64,000 bases of DNA from positions 1,674,001-1,738,000 of the forward strand of contig NZ_CP085051.1 in assembly GCF_020616335.1 (NCBI RefSeq), given 5' to 3'. Position numbers and translations under genes: made by a program. This DNA is from Corynebacterium uberis (lineage in GTDB: Bacteria > Actinomycetota > Actinomycetes > Mycobacteriales > Mycobacteriaceae). This document shows positions 39,712 to 48,624 of this stretch, in pieces. Numbering within the stretch: position 1 is the stretch's first letter; every line of letters starts with the position of its first letter. Under the pieces are notes generated by a model, which did not search any database, was not told the origin of the DNA, and worked only from the letters and a program-made list of their open reading frames with translations.

Positions 39712-40497
39712 ATGGCTGACCAAAATAAGGCGGCAGCCAAGGCCGCCAAGAAGGAACAACGCGCAGCCAAGCGCACGCAACGTAAGCAAAACTACAAGCA
39801 GGTGTGGCAGGCCTTTAATATCCAGCGTAAGCAGGATAAGGCCTTAGTCCCCCTCATGCTTGCCGCCGTGGTGGGCCTGGCCTTGGTCTTCTTCCTCATC
39901 GGCTTGCTCTTCCGCGGGCAGTGGTTCATGCTCATCCTGGGCATTGGCCTGGGCCTGGTGCTGGCCATGTGGATTTTTAGTCGCCGCATCGAATCGACCA
40001 TGTATGACAAGGCGGCCGATACCCCCGGCGCCGCCGGCTGGGCGCTAGAAAACATGCGCAATACGGTCGGCGTGGTGTGGTTTACCAAGACCGCGGTTGC
40101 CGCAACCACCCACATGGACGCCGTGCACCGAGTCATCGGCGTGCCGGGGATCATCCTTGTTGGTGAAGGCCACCGACACCGCGTGCGCCCACTGATGGAG
40201 CAGCAGAAGAAGCGGCTCAACCGCCTGGTCGGTGGGGTGCCGATTTATGAGATCTACGCCGGCGACGGCGACGATGAAGTGCCGCTGAAGAAGCTGCAGC
40301 GCGAGCTGCTCAAGCTGCCGCGCAACTACAAGAAGGATGACGTCTACCCCATCAACGCCCGTGTGGAGGCCATGGACGCCTCCGGGCCTGGCGCTGGCCA
40401 AGCGGGTTTGCCCAAGGGCCCGATCCCCAAGGGCGCGAAGATGTCCGGTATGAACCGGCGGGCGCGCCGCACCGCCGAGCGTTCTAAGAAGAACTAG
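39712..40497 (+). CDS. DUF4191 membrane protein (Rv2219-like)
   Basis: 261 residues. A basic N-terminus (AKAAKKEQRAAKRTQRKQ) precedes two transmembrane helices in a hairpin (PLMLAAVVGLALVFFLIG and MLILGIGLGLVLAMWIF), then a soluble domain with GVPGIILVGEGHRHRVRPL and a basic tail. The family is conserved next to lipA in mycolate-containing actinobacteria; no function is known. Its stop overlaps that of the convergent RDD gene. Confidence 0.87.
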   Translation: MADQNKAAAKAAKKEQRAAKRTQRKQNYKQVWQAFNIQRKQDKALVPLMLAAVVGLALVFFLIGLLFRGQWFMLILGIGLGLVLAMWIFSRRIESTMYDKAADTPGAAGWALENMRNTVGVVWFTKTAVAATTHMDAVHRVIGVPGIILVGEGHRHRVRPLMEQQKKRLNRLVGGVPIYEIYAGDGDDEVPLKKLQRELLKLPRNYKKDDVYPINARVEAMDASGPGAGQAGLPKGPIPKGAKMSGMNRRARRTAERSKKN

Positions 40498-40967
40498 CCC
40501 CGGATGACTGTGGTGCCGGTGGCGCGGTCATGCATGCCGCGGCCATCGGCGTCGACGAGGGCTGCGGGGAAGATCAGGCACGTCAGGGCGGTGCGTGCCA
40601 GCGCGCGGACGAAGCCGACGCGGGAGCCGGGGGCGTCGACACGCGCAACACCCATTCCTAACACCGCCTGCCCGGGGGTACGGGCGAAGATCCATCCGCT
40701 GATGGTGCCCATGAGGAAGAAAAATAGGTAGGCCATCGTGGGGACGTTGCCCAGCGCAGTGGTGAACATGCCGACGAATCCCGCCACAATGTAGGCAACC
40801 GTCCAGTCGATGAATACCCCCACCGCGCGCCGCATCACCGTGGCCAAGGAACCTGGACCACTACGCGGTAAACCCAACCCTTGGCCGGGGTAAAAGCCGG
40901 CTTCATCGTCAGAGAATTGAGACGGGATGAGGGGACCGTCGAGCCATGTGCGCTTCGGTTGTGCCAT
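40494..40967 (-). CDS. RDD family membrane protein (Rv2219A-like)
   Basis: 157 residues. After a polar N-terminus an RDD domain begins with RRAVGVFIDWTVAYIVAG and has three hydrophobic helices, ending with ARTALTCLIFPAALVD. RDD proteins are small membrane proteins, some linked to transport, and the substrate here is unknown. The ATG at 40967 has TACATT 7 nt upstream (minus, 40980-40975), a leaderless pattern; the open frame continues to 41114. It lies between the DUF4191 gene and glnA, as in M. tuberculosis. Confidence 0.86.
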   Translation of the reverse strand: MAQPKRTWLDGPLIPSQFSDDEAGFYPGQGLGLPRSGPGSLATVMRRAVGVFIDWTVAYIVAGFVGMFTTALGNVPTMAYLFFFLMGTISGWIFARTPGQAVLGMGVARVDAPGSRVGFVRALARTALTCLIFPAALVDADGRGMHDRATGTTVIRG

Positions 40968-40974
40968 GCGCTCC

Positions 40975-40980
40975 AATGTA
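40975..40980 (-). promoter_or_regulatory. -10 element for RDD gene (leaderless)
   Basis: TACATT on the minus strand is 7 nt from the ATG at 40967. GGAG also lies in that spacer, but only 3 nt from the ATG. Confidence 0.5.
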
Positions 40981-41085
40981 GCCGAACCCGCAGGCAGTCC
41001 CCCACCTTGGCCCGGGATTGGTCCGCGATTGGCCCAGGGAAGAAAACTTCTAACAGATTGAACGATAGAAATCCGGCGAAGGACG

Positions 41086-41091
41086 TATACT
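41086..41091 (+). promoter_or_regulatory. -10 element for glnA
   Basis: TATACT, a near-consensus hexamer, lies 113 nt before the glnA start and gives a leader of about 105 nt. The -35 region is not clear. TTCTA and TAGAA flank a 13-nt spacer at about 41048-41070, roughly resembling AmtR half-sites but with the wrong spacing. Confidence 0.5.
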
Positions 41092-41203
41092 AGGCTGCGT
41101 CCATCGCGGCGCACCGGTGCGGGCGACCAAATCTCACCCGCGTCCCGTCGGCGTGCCGCTCGACCCCAACTGTCAGACTCACGCGACGAGCCAAGGAGCG
41201 ACT

Positions 41204-42640
41204 GTGGCCTTCACCTCCCAAGAGGAACTGCTGAAATTCATCAAGGATGAGGAGGTGGAATTCGTCGACGTTCGATTCACCGACGTCCCCGGCATCGAGC
41301 AGCACTTCACCATCCCCGCCTCCGCATTCGATGAAGAGGCAATGGAAGAGGGATTAGCCTTCGACGGCTCCTCCATCCGCGGGTTTACCACCATCGACGA
41401 GTCGGACATGAACCTGCTGCCCGACATCGCCACCGCAAGCCTGGATCCCTTCCGATCCACTAAAACCCTCAACGTTAAGTTCTTTGTCCACGACCCCTTC
41501 ACCCGCGAACCCTTCTCCCGCGATCCTCGCAATGTGGCCCGCAAGGCTGAGGAGTACCTGACCTCCACCGGGATCGCCGATACCTGCAGCTTTGGCCTAG
41601 AAGCCGAGTTTTATCTCTTTGATTCCGTGCGCTACGCGGCAGAAACCAACCACTCCTTCTTCGAGGTGGATTCGGACGAAGGCTGGTGGAACCGTGGCGA
41701 GGTCACCAACCTCGACGGCTCCGCGAACACCGGCTACAAGAACCGCCTCAAGGGCGGCTACTTCCCCGTCCCGCCCTACGACCAGACCATGGAACTGCGC
41801 GATGAGATGGCACGCATCCTCGCCGACTCCGGCTTTGAAATCGAGCGCTTCCACCACGAGGTAGGCACCGGCGGCCAGCAGGAAATCAACTACAAGTTCA
41901 ACACCCTGCTCCACGCCGCAGACGACCTGCAATCGTTCAAGTACATCATCAAGAACACCGCCGCCCGCGCCGGCAAGACCGCCACCTTCATGCCCAAGCC
42001 GCTCGCCGGCGACAACGGCTCCGGCATGCACGCCCACCAGTCCCTGTGGAAGGACGGCAAGCCGCTGTTCCACGATGAGTCCGGCTACGCAGGGCTTTCC
42101 GACGTCGCCCGCTACTACATCGGCGGCATCCTCCACCACGCAGGCGCGGTCCTGGCGTTTACCAACCCCACCTTGAACTCCTACCACCGCCTGGTCCCCG
42201 GCTTTGAGGCCCCCATCAACCTGGTGTACTCCCAGCGCAACCGCTCTGCCGCCGTGCGCATCCCGATCACCGGGTCCAACCCCAAGGCCAAGCGCATCGA
42301 GTTCCGTGCCCCGGACCCCTCGGGCAACCCCTACCTGGGACTGTCTGCGATGATGCTCGCCGGTCTGGATGGCGTGAAGAACCGCATCGAGCCGCACGCA
42401 CCGGTGGACAAGGATCTCTACGAACTGCCCCCGGAGGAAGCCAAGTCCATCCCCCAGGCCCCGACCTCACTGGAGGCCTCGCTCAAGGCGCTGGAGGAAG
42501 ACAACGAATTCCTCACCGAAGGCAACGTCTTTACCGAGGACCTGGTGGACACCTACATCCAGTACAAGTACGACAACGAAATCTCCCCCGCGCGGCTGCG
42601 TCCTACGCCGCTGGAGTTCGAGATGTACTTCGACTGCTAA
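41204..42640 (+). CDS. glnA: Type I glutamine synthetase
   Basis: 478 residues; ATP-dependent amidation of glutamate, the main ammonium assimilation enzyme. GSI signatures include [17 protein letters not shown], the Glu metal ligands in [31 protein letters not shown] and the NRSAAVRIP block. The adenylylation loop is [12 protein letters not shown], with Tyr as the target of GlnE encoded 11 kb downstream. The start is the GTG at 41204 with AAGGAG 8 nt upstream. Confidence 0.97.
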   Translation: MAFTSQEELLKFIKDEEVEFVDVRFTDVPGIEQHFTIPASAFDEEAMEEGLAFDGSSIRGFTTIDESDMNLLPDIATASLDPFRSTKTLNVKFFVHDPFTREPFSRDPRNVARKAEEYLTSTGIADTCSFGLEAEFYLFDSVRYAAETNHSFFEVDSDEGWWNRGEVTNLDGSANTGYKNRLKGGYFPVPPYDQTMELRDEMARILADSGFEIERFHHEVGTGGQQEINYKFNTLLHAADDLQSFKYIIKNTAARAGKTATFMPKPLAGDNGSGMHAHQSLWKDGKPLFHDESGYAGLSDVARYYIGGILHHAGAVLAFTNPTLNSYHRLVPGFEAPINLVYSQRNRSAAVRIPITGSNPKAKRIEFRAPDPSGNPYLGLSAMMLAGLDGVKNRIEPHAPVDKDLYELPPEEAKSIPQAPTSLEASLKALEEDNEFLTEGNVFTEDLVDTYIQYKYDNEISPARLRPTPLEFEMYFDC

Positions 42641-42709
42641 ACATAAGAGTTTGTCTGCGACGCGCCCGCGCGGCGCGCTCTAGGCACACGCTCGGCATGC
42701 CGTGACCCT

Positions 42710-43142
42710 GTGGAAGTCCACCGGATCACACTCGTGGACACTGCCCGGACATGCCACGCCCTCGCCTCGCCAGCTTCTGGCGGGGCGATTGTCGTCTGTA
42801 CCCCATGCCCGGACCACCGGCCTACTGGCGGCTCCCGCGCGGCGCTCCTCATCACGGCAAGCGGCTCCGCAGCCGCCAATGCCATGGAAGCCTCCCCCGG
42901 CAGACCGCCCCTACCACGAGATCACGGATCAGCTCGTCTACTCCCCCATCGCAAGATGGTGCGCTGCCTGTTCACCCGCGAGTACATCGGCCGCCTCACC
43001 TGCTACCAGCAGCGCCCAGATGGGCAGTGGGTGCACATGGTCGACTTGAACCCGGCCTTTGCTGATTCTGGGGCGGCGTGGCCGCCACCAGGTCCCGCGA
43101 CATTTACTACCAGTACAGCCCACTGCTGACCCATCCGGTAAC
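42710..43142 (+). pseudogene. Frame-broken coding remnant downstream of glnA
   Basis: This stretch has strongly G/C-biased third codon positions, but the bias moves between frames. A frame with EVHRITLVDTARTCHALAS runs first, then YHEITDQLVYSPIAR in another frame near 42909-42955, then MVRCLFTREYIGRLTCYQQ with DGQWVHMVDLNPAFADSG back in the first, then VAATRSRDIYYQYSPLL in a third from 43078. Single-base indels would join these into one protein. I do not recognise the family. It could be a decayed gene, or an intact gene with sequencing errors. The longest single frame runs to the TGA at 43129. Confidence 0.45.
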
Positions 43143-43152
43143 AGGCTGCGGG

Positions 43153-44598
43153 CTAGTTCAGCAGGTCAAAAGCCCCGTTGCGCCAATCCTGCACAAAGAG
43201 GCGGTGATCCGCACGCACCTGGGCGGCCGTTTCTGCGACGAAGTCGGCGACGTCGCTGCCAAAGACTCGGGCGCTGCCTGCGGTGGTGACGCGGCGGGCG
43301 AGGGTCTGGCCGGGGGCGTCGAGAAGCCCTGCGGCGCGGACGTGGAGCCGGGCGAGCGTCGCCCCGCACAGCTTGGCGTACTTCTTTAATCCGGTGAGGT
43401 CGAAGTCAGTGATGTCAATGTTGACCTTCTGGGGGCCGCGCTCGCGGATCAAGAAGCTCACGCCGGCGATCTCCGCATGACCATACAGCGGATCAGCGTT
43501 GGGGACGAAGGCCGCGAAGGCTTCTGCGATGCGCTGCGCCGGCGCCGGCGCGCCCGCCATCGCGTGATCGGCCCGCCCCCATTCCGGCGCCAGCCCATCA
43601 AGGGCCGAGTGCCGCGACATTTTTAGCTCGATGATCACGGGCACGTCCCCAAAGCCGGAAACGAGGACCCACAAACGAGCCAAACCGCGCGACGCGGTGC
43701 CAGAACCCGATCTCACGGCTACGTCCAGAACATCAAAGAACCCGGTTGGAAGGTCTAGGTCACGGTCGGCGACACGATTCCGGTACGGACCGAGCAGGGT
43801 GTGGATCGTCGGCGCGAGGGCGGGTCGCCGATGGATCCGTTCGGTCTCCCGGAACCGCCCTGCGGCGCTATCAACATGCTTGCTCAGGAATTTACCGCGA
43901 CTACGCTGCGCCTTGGCAAAAGAGTTGCGCAGCACCTTAGGCGCATTATCGGCCCGGATGCGCACCTGCGCGGCTTCAGGATCACGCGCGCACAGGCCCA
44001 TGGTATCCAAATAGCTCTCACTGAATTTGCGGGCAATCTTCGCTTCCTTTTTTGCCCCGGCACCCAGCTGCCCGGCGGCCAAGGCAAATCCCACGGCACC
44101 CCGTTGGAGGTCCCAGGTAAAGGGCGCCGCCCAGGCCTCATCCATATCGTTGAGGTCGAAAAGGGGCTGGCCATCTCCACCCGGCAAAATGCCAAAGTTC
44201 TCCGGGTGGACGTCTCCCACGGTGGGGGCAAAAGGAAGATGCGCATCCGTTCCCGCAATATCGCGGTAATACAACAATGCTGTGCCACGAAAAAATGTGA
44301 ATGGGTCCTGGGCAAGCGCCCGCAGCTTATCGCTGACCGCACTGGGAACCAGCCGCATGCGCAGCAGGTGATCCTCGATCACGGTGTCGCGGATGTGCAG
44401 CTTGCGCTGGGCGGGCGACAGGAGCGTGGGCGGCACCGTGACCTCCCCGCGCGCGGTGTCCTGGGCAAACTGGCGAAACGCGTGCCGACGCCGCCGGTGC
44501 GCCGGCACCACCGCCCGTCGGCTACTGGGCAGTCCAAGCTCCACCACCGATTCCAAAAGCTCGGCAGCATCACGCGAAGGCACCTGAGATTCAGACAT
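43153..44598 (-). CDS. DUF2252 family protein
   Basis: 481 residues. DUF2252 motifs are present: PFTFFRGTALLYYRD, GDVHPENFGILP, FDLNDMDEAWAAPFTWDLQR, and a C-terminal CGATLARLHVRA. The family resembles aminoglycoside-phosphotransferase-like kinases (GDxHxxN and DxxD/E patterns), but no substrate is established. A Nudix gene ends 18 nt upstream on the same strand, so the two may be co-transcribed. Confidence 0.87.
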   Translation of the reverse strand: MSESQVPSRDAAELLESVVELGLPSSRRAVVPAHRRRRHAFRQFAQDTARGEVTVPPTLLSPAQRKLHIRDTVIEDHLLRMRLVPSAVSDKLRALAQDPFTFFRGTALLYYRDIAGTDAHLPFAPTVGDVHPENFGILPGGDGQPLFDLNDMDEAWAAPFTWDLQRGAVGFALAAGQLGAGAKKEAKIARKFSESYLDTMGLCARDPEAAQVRIRADNAPKVLRNSFAKAQRSRGKFLSKHVDSAAGRFRETERIHRRPALAPTIHTLLGPYRNRVADRDLDLPTGFFDVLDVAVRSGSGTASRGLARLWVLVSGFGDVPVIIELKMSRHSALDGLAPEWGRADHAMAGAPAPAQRIAEAFAAFVPNADPLYGHAEIAGVSFLIRERGPQKVNIDITDFDLTGLKKYAKLCGATLARLHVRAAGLLDAPGQTLARRVTTAGSARVFGSDVADFVAETAAQVRADHRLFVQDWRNGAFDLLN

Positions 44599-44616
44599 GC
44601 CTCCAGCATGCCAGCC

Positions 44617-45156
44617 CTAGTGACCCGCGGGCCGCTTGTGGTACCCCATCCTGGGCTGAAAACCGCGTGGGTGGCGCAACTGGGCCACCGCGTCCGCGCA
44701 CAGCAGCCGGAATCGCGGCGCCATCTCCGGCAGCTGGGACAATTCAAACCAGCCCACATCCGTGGACTCGTCATCGCCGACGACGGGATCATAGTTATCC
44801 CCGCTGACGCGAAGCCGCAGGGCGGTGTCCATGAAGCTGCATTCGTCCCCATTGGGGTAGACCACCGGCCCCACTGCCCCGACCCCCAGGAGGGCCTGCG
44901 CGACGGTTTCTAAGCCGGTTTCCTCCCGGACTTCCCGCACCGCGGCCTCGTCAGCCTGCTCGCCGGGGTCAACAATCCCCGTCACCGGGGTCCACTTCCC
45001 CGAATCCGCCCTGCGCACCAGGAGCACCTGCGGGGTTGCCCACGCAGGTGCGTCCGGCGCGATATCCCTGACCACAATCGCGGTGACTCCCGGCACCCAC
45101 AAAGGGGCGTGCCCAATGGTGCGCCGCAGCTCAACGATGAAATCAGGGGTAGCCAT
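44617..45156 (-). CDS. Nudix hydrolase
   Basis: 179 residues. The Nudix box GX5EX7REUXEEXGU is intact as GIVDPGEQADEAAVREVREE followed by TGLE. N-terminal PLWVPGVTAIVVRD and a typical beta-rich core surround it. The substrate (a nucleoside diphosphate derivative) cannot be assigned. The start is the ATG at 45156, 4 nt after the stop of the Pro/Gln-rich gene, so they form an operon that probably continues into the DUF2252 gene. The open frame to 45261 overlaps the upstream gene. Confidence 0.88.
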   Translation of the reverse strand: MATPDFIVELRRTIGHAPLWVPGVTAIVVRDIAPDAPAWATPQVLLVRRADSGKWTPVTGIVDPGEQADEAAVREVREETGLETVAQALLGVGAVGPVVYPNGDECSFMDTALRLRVSGDNYDPVVGDDESTDVGWFELSQLPEMAPRFRLLCADAVAQLRHPRGFQPRMGYHKRPAGH

Positions 45157-45160
45157 TGAC

Positions 45161-46381
45161 CTAGCTTTCTGTCTGCGACTGCCCAACTCCCTGACGTTCA
45201 CGCCAGGACTCGAGCCAGTCACTGAATTTGAAACCCTCCTGGCCGGAGGTAGGAGCCTCAAGCGGCGGCGGGGTGACTACCTCCGCAGCCTGGTGCCCCG
45301 ACTGTACAGGCTGCGGCGCCTGAGGTGCCTGAGGCGCCTGGGGGGCCTGGGCAGCGGTCTGTGCAGGCTGCTGCGGCTGTGCAGGCTGAACTCGCTGGGC
45401 CGGCTGCGGCGGCTGAGAAATCCGCTGAGCCTGCGGCAGCTGTTGCAGCAACTGGGACTGCTGCTGCGGCAGCCGCGTTGCGGGGCCCTGAGCTGCGGGG
45501 ACCTGTGCAGCGGGTGCTGGCGCTGGCGGCGCCGTGGTCACAGCCGGGCGCGGTTGCGTTCCCGGCGCCTGGCCTTGCCCCTGCTGGGAGGTCGGCTGCG
45601 GCAGCTGCGCTTCCGGCGGGGTCATGCTCGGACGGGCCACGCCCTGCGCCACCTGGGCGGGGGGCTGCGTCTGGGGGCCCGGAACGCTGCGCGGCGGCGC
45701 CGAAACGGGCCGCGGGGTGGCGTACCGCTGGGCTTGAGCACTATCAGGGCTGGCCTGCGGGTGCCCCGCCGGCGCAGAAGGCGCATGTTGGGCGGGAGCA
45801 CCCGGCACTACCGGCATGCCTTCCAGGCCGCGGGGGCGCGGAGGCTGCGAAATAGGTCGGGCAGGTGCCCCAGGCGCCCGTCCCGGTACGGGCGACTGCG
45901 CGGCTGATTGCGGCGCTGGCTGGCCCATGGGCTGCGGGGCGAAGGTCTGGCCGGCCTCGTAATACGGCGTGGCCTGGTCGCCGATAGGCGCGGCCGCGTA
46001 CCCCTCCTCTGGCGCCGGGGTCATAGCCTCCTGCCAGCCGGTGGGCGGCGCTGCCTCAGCGTGCGCCGCCGTGTTCTTGTGGCGCTGGGCGGCCACGGAT
46101 GCTTGGTAATAGGCCGGACGCGATGACGGCGTGCCAGCGGACGGGTACCGCTGGGGCTCGTGGCGTTCGTCCTGCTCCAGGGAAGGCTCGCCCTTAAGGG
46201 TGCGCGACTCCTGGTCCGCGGGCGCTGCTGGCGTCCGGGGCGTCGGCTCCGGGCGCTCCACACGCGTGGCGGTGTCCGGGGTCGACGCAAAGTCGGACGC
46301 GTCATCGCTTGTGTCTGTGCTGGTGGTTCGGGACGCTGACTCCGGGGGCGCCACCCGGTCAGCGTCCGCGCCTAGTCGCAC
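45161..46381 (-). CDS. Pro/Gln/Ala-rich low-complexity protein
   Basis: 406 residues if read from the GTG at 46381. Composition is dominated by Pro, Gln, Ala and Ser, with short repeats such as QAPQAPQAPQ, and is probably disordered. Only the last 35 residues look folded, ending GFKFSDWLESWRERQ. No signal peptide or membrane segment is visible. The GTG has no ribosome site. The same frame stays open for 47 more codons upstream, of similar Ser/Glu/Pro-rich composition and without any start codon, until the TGA that ends the roadblock gene, so this may once have been its C-terminal tail. Function unknown. Confidence 0.6.
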   Translation of the reverse strand: MRLGADADRVAPPESASRTTSTDTSDDASDFASTPDTATRVERPEPTPRTPAAPADQESRTLKGEPSLEQDERHEPQRYPSAGTPSSRPAYYQASVAAQRHKNTAAHAEAAPPTGWQEAMTPAPEEGYAAAPIGDQATPYYEAGQTFAPQPMGQPAPQSAAQSPVPGRAPGAPARPISQPPRPRGLEGMPVVPGAPAQHAPSAPAGHPQASPDSAQAQRYATPRPVSAPPRSVPGPQTQPPAQVAQGVARPSMTPPEAQLPQPTSQQGQGQAPGTQPRPAVTTAPPAPAPAAQVPAAQGPATRLPQQQSQLLQQLPQAQRISQPPQPAQRVQPAQPQQPAQTAAQAPQAPQAPQAPQPVQSGHQAAEVVTPPPLEAPTSGQEGFKFSDWLESWRERQGVGQSQTES

Positions 46382-46522
46382 GGACTGGGATAGGGACTCG
46401 CGGCGAGACCGCGGCTGCGGGTCCGGTGAGGATAGCGCCGATAGCTCGGGCTCCTCAGATAGTCGTGACGAGCGCGATGCCGATGCGGAATTCTCCTCAG
46501 CGGCGTCGCCCCGCCGCGCCCT

Positions 46523-46894
46523 TCAATGTCCGAGGGCGCCGATTCGGCGATTGACTACCGCGCGCAGCATCGCCAAGTTGGTGCTTCGCCGAGAAGTAGC
46601 AACAAAGAGGAATTCAGACTCGCTCAACGGGCGGATGAGATGAAGCTGATCCGAAAGGGTCAGCAGCATATCTTCCAGCTGCGAATCCAGATTCAGCGCA
46701 TAAATTGCCTTGAGCTTGGACTTAAGTACCTCTGAGTCGAATGCGGAGGCGACTTCAAGGTCAAAATCTGTAGACCGAGAAACCGTGGCCAGAGTCATGC
46801 CCGTATCCAGATCAACCACGGAGGCGCCGATCAGGTTATCCAGATCGCCCGCGATCGAATTGAGCATGTTCTTCAAATCATCTTGGCTCGACAT
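46523..46894 (-). CDS. Roadblock/LC7 domain protein (MglB/CvnB-like)
   Basis: 123 residues covering a single roadblock/LC7 fold: SSQDDLKNMLNSIAGDLDNL, then GASVVDLDTGMTLATVS, and a C-terminal FLFVATSRRSTNLAMLRAVV. Such proteins dimerise and regulate small Ras-like GTPases. The ATG at 46894 is preferred (AAAGG about 10 nt upstream); the frame is open to 47083. It is divergent from the GTPase gene at 47279. Its TGA is in frame with the following Pro/Gln-rich ORF. Confidence 0.82.
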   Translation of the reverse strand: MSSQDDLKNMLNSIAGDLDNLIGASVVDLDTGMTLATVSRSTDFDLEVASAFDSEVLKSKLKAIYALNLDSQLEDMLLTLSDQLHLIRPLSESEFLFVATSRRSTNLAMLRAVVNRRIGALGH

Positions 46895-47278
46895 CGACAG
46901 TGAACCTTTCTCATGCGTTGTTGCCGGCACCCTTGGTTTATGGGCACACCCGCAATCTCGAACCGGGTGGTGTGGCCCATTGTTTCGAGATATGTGACAT
47001 TGTCCTACGCGATGATAGTCGAGATGCCAGCGCCCTGTCATCGGCAGTCTTTGCCAGCCGCTAGGGGCGCCGCAAAGGCCCAATGGTCTTACTCAGAATC
47101 ACTGCGCACCGCGAAGCCGCGCATGCATGCGGTTGCCCACACTAGCGCATGATCTCGCAGCACAGCATAGAATCTGATAAAGGTACGGGTGTTGAGGTTT
47201 GCCGTGTCAGGACGTGGCAGGGCGCCTCAACACATTGCCGTTTACCCTGCCCATCTACTTTCAATCCAGGAGAACTAC
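46895..47278. other. Divergent intergenic region roadblock / GTPase
   Basis: 384 nt carrying both promoters. TAGAAT at 47168-47173 is a candidate -10 for the GTPase gene; no -35 is evident. GGAG 6 nt before the ATG at 47279 is the GTPase ribosome site. I see no gene or repeat. Confidence 0.35.
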
Positions 47279-47923
47279 ATGCCGCCTCGCGGCCGCAGAC
47301 ATGCGAAGACGCACGTGGCACCCGTGGCGCGCACTGGACATGACACCGTTTTTGTGGGATCCCCCAGCGACGCCGAGCTCATCTTCATCGGGCCGGTCGG
47401 AGTGGGAAAGACTACAGCGGTCGTGTCCGTGTCCGTCACTGAGCCCATCTCGGCGGAGGCTGCCCTTACACGCCCGCGCCATGCCGTTGGATTCCTCGCG
47501 GAGCTAGAGTCCAAAGTCACCACCACCGTGGGCATTGACTACGGCATGGTTCGGCTTCCCGACGGCCGCGTCATCGGGCTCTTCGGAACCGCCGGCCAAG
47601 AGCGCTTCCGCTGGTCGCGAGGCCCCCTATTCAACCCCACCGCGCGGATTGTCATCTGGGTCAATGGCGCGGATGGCAACCTAGAGCTCCAGGTCCTCCG
47701 GTGGATTGCCCGCGGCGGCGGACGCCCGCGCGCCCATCAGATGACCATCGCCATCAACTTCGCGCATGCACATGACACGGAAGAAGTCCGTGCGGTGCTG
47801 CGCAAACATCGCTACCCTGATATTCCAGTCAAAGCCGTCGATCCCCGGCGAGCGGACCAGGTCATGGACCTGATCAGCGCTGCCGTGGGCTATTCTTCCC
47901 CGGAGGTCAAAACCGATGAGTAG
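47279..47923 (+). CDS. Ras-like/ATP-GTP-binding protein of conservon (CvnD) type
   Basis: 214 residues. The P-loop is FIGPVGVGKTTAVVSVS, a Thr-rich switch I follows (TTTVGIDYGMVRLPDGR), and the switch II motif is LFGTAGQERFRW, where the usual Asp of DTAGQE is Gly. The G4 motif NKxD is not canonical (AINFAHAHD). The family accompanies roadblock proteins in Streptomyces conservons and resembles MglA. The ATG at 47279 has GGAG at good spacing. It overlaps the next roadblock gene by 8 nt, so they are coupled. Confidence 0.88.
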   Translation: MPPRGRRHAKTHVAPVARTGHDTVFVGSPSDAELIFIGPVGVGKTTAVVSVSVTEPISAEAALTRPRHAVGFLAELESKVTTTVGIDYGMVRLPDGRVIGLFGTAGQERFRWSRGPLFNPTARIVIWVNGADGNLELQVLRWIARGGGRPRAHQMTIAINFAHAHDTEEVRAVLRKHRYPDIPVKAVDPRRADQVMDLISAAVGYSSPEVKTDE

Positions 47924-48440
47924 TCGCCGGTTTTCCGATGCTCAGCTTTCCGACCGTCCCGACCCGCGCGACCAGCTGCGCTCGTCTAACCTCGGCTCCG
48001 AAGGCCTAGCGGCCACCATCTTGCCCGTCCTGGCAGAGCTATATGAAGACGTGGACAACACCAAGGCACTCGTAGTGGGCACCGGCGACGGGCTCCACGT
48101 GTGCTCCATCGGCCTCGATTCTGCTGAGACTGGCGCCCAGCTCGCGGCGCTGAACTCCTCCCTCGCCGGCGTCTCCGGGGCGCAGGCCCAGATGCTCGGG
48201 CACGCCCATGAGGAGGGCGCTGAGACCATCGTGGCCATGACGCTTCCCAGCGATGTCCTGGTGGTGTGCACCGTGCCCTACCCGGACCTGAACAACCTGC
48301 TGCTGGCGGTCTCCGTCACGGACTCGCAGTTGGGCATGGTCATTCACCTCACGCGCAAGGCCGCCCAGAAGATCTCCGCGCTCCTCAAGGTCGAAGAGCC
48401 GGACTGGGACGATGAGTCGCGCGGGCGCCACTACCGCTAG
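47916..48440 (+). CDS. Second roadblock/LC7-like protein
   Basis: 174 residues. A polar N-terminus precedes a roadblock-like fold: ILPVLAELYEDVDNTKALVVGTGDGLHVCSIG, then AAALNSSLAG-type helix and LVVCTVPYPDLNNLLLAVSV. A C-terminal helix (LTRKAAQKISALLKV) and acidic tail follow. It starts within the last codons of the GTPase gene, so stoichiometric co-production is likely, as for a GTPase and its regulator. Less typical than the roadblock protein at 46523-46894, so family assignment is moderate. Confidence 0.75.
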   Translation: MSSRRFSDAQLSDRPDPRDQLRSSNLGSEGLAATILPVLAELYEDVDNTKALVVGTGDGLHVCSIGLDSAETGAQLAALNSSLAGVSGAQAQMLGHAHEEGAETIVAMTLPSDVLVVCTVPYPDLNNLLLAVSVTDSQLGMVIHLTRKAAQKISALLKVEEPDWDDESRGRHYR

Positions 48441-48622
48441 CTACTAGGCGCGTCCGCCCCCTCCTCCCCGCCGGCTCCCCCGCTTTCCGCGGAGGCAGCG
48501 GAAGGATCCTCGGCGGCAGCATCCTTGGCCCGTTGCGCAGCCTGTTCGCGCAGTTTGCGGGCAAACGCCTCCGGGTCAAAGTCATCAAAGTACTCCGGCC
48601 CGGCCAGTCTTTCTTGCGGCAT
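48437..48622 (-). CDS. Small acidic hypothetical protein
   Basis: 61 residues: MPQERLAGPEYFDDFDPEAF and an Arg/Ala helix, then an Ala/Glu/Gly/Ser-rich disordered tail. It begins 2 nt after the thrC stop on the same strand, so it is probably translated from the thrC mRNA. Its stop overlaps that of the convergent roadblock gene. No function recognised. Confidence 0.65.
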   Translation of the reverse strand: MPQERLAGPEYFDDFDPEAFARKLREQAAQRAKDAAAEDPSAASAESGGAGGEEGADAPSS

Positions 48623-48624
48623 GG

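Noticed and set aside
41048..41070. AmtR operator upstream of glnA
   Set aside because: TTCTA and TAGAA half-sites are present but the spacing does not fit the AmtR consensus; left as a note only.
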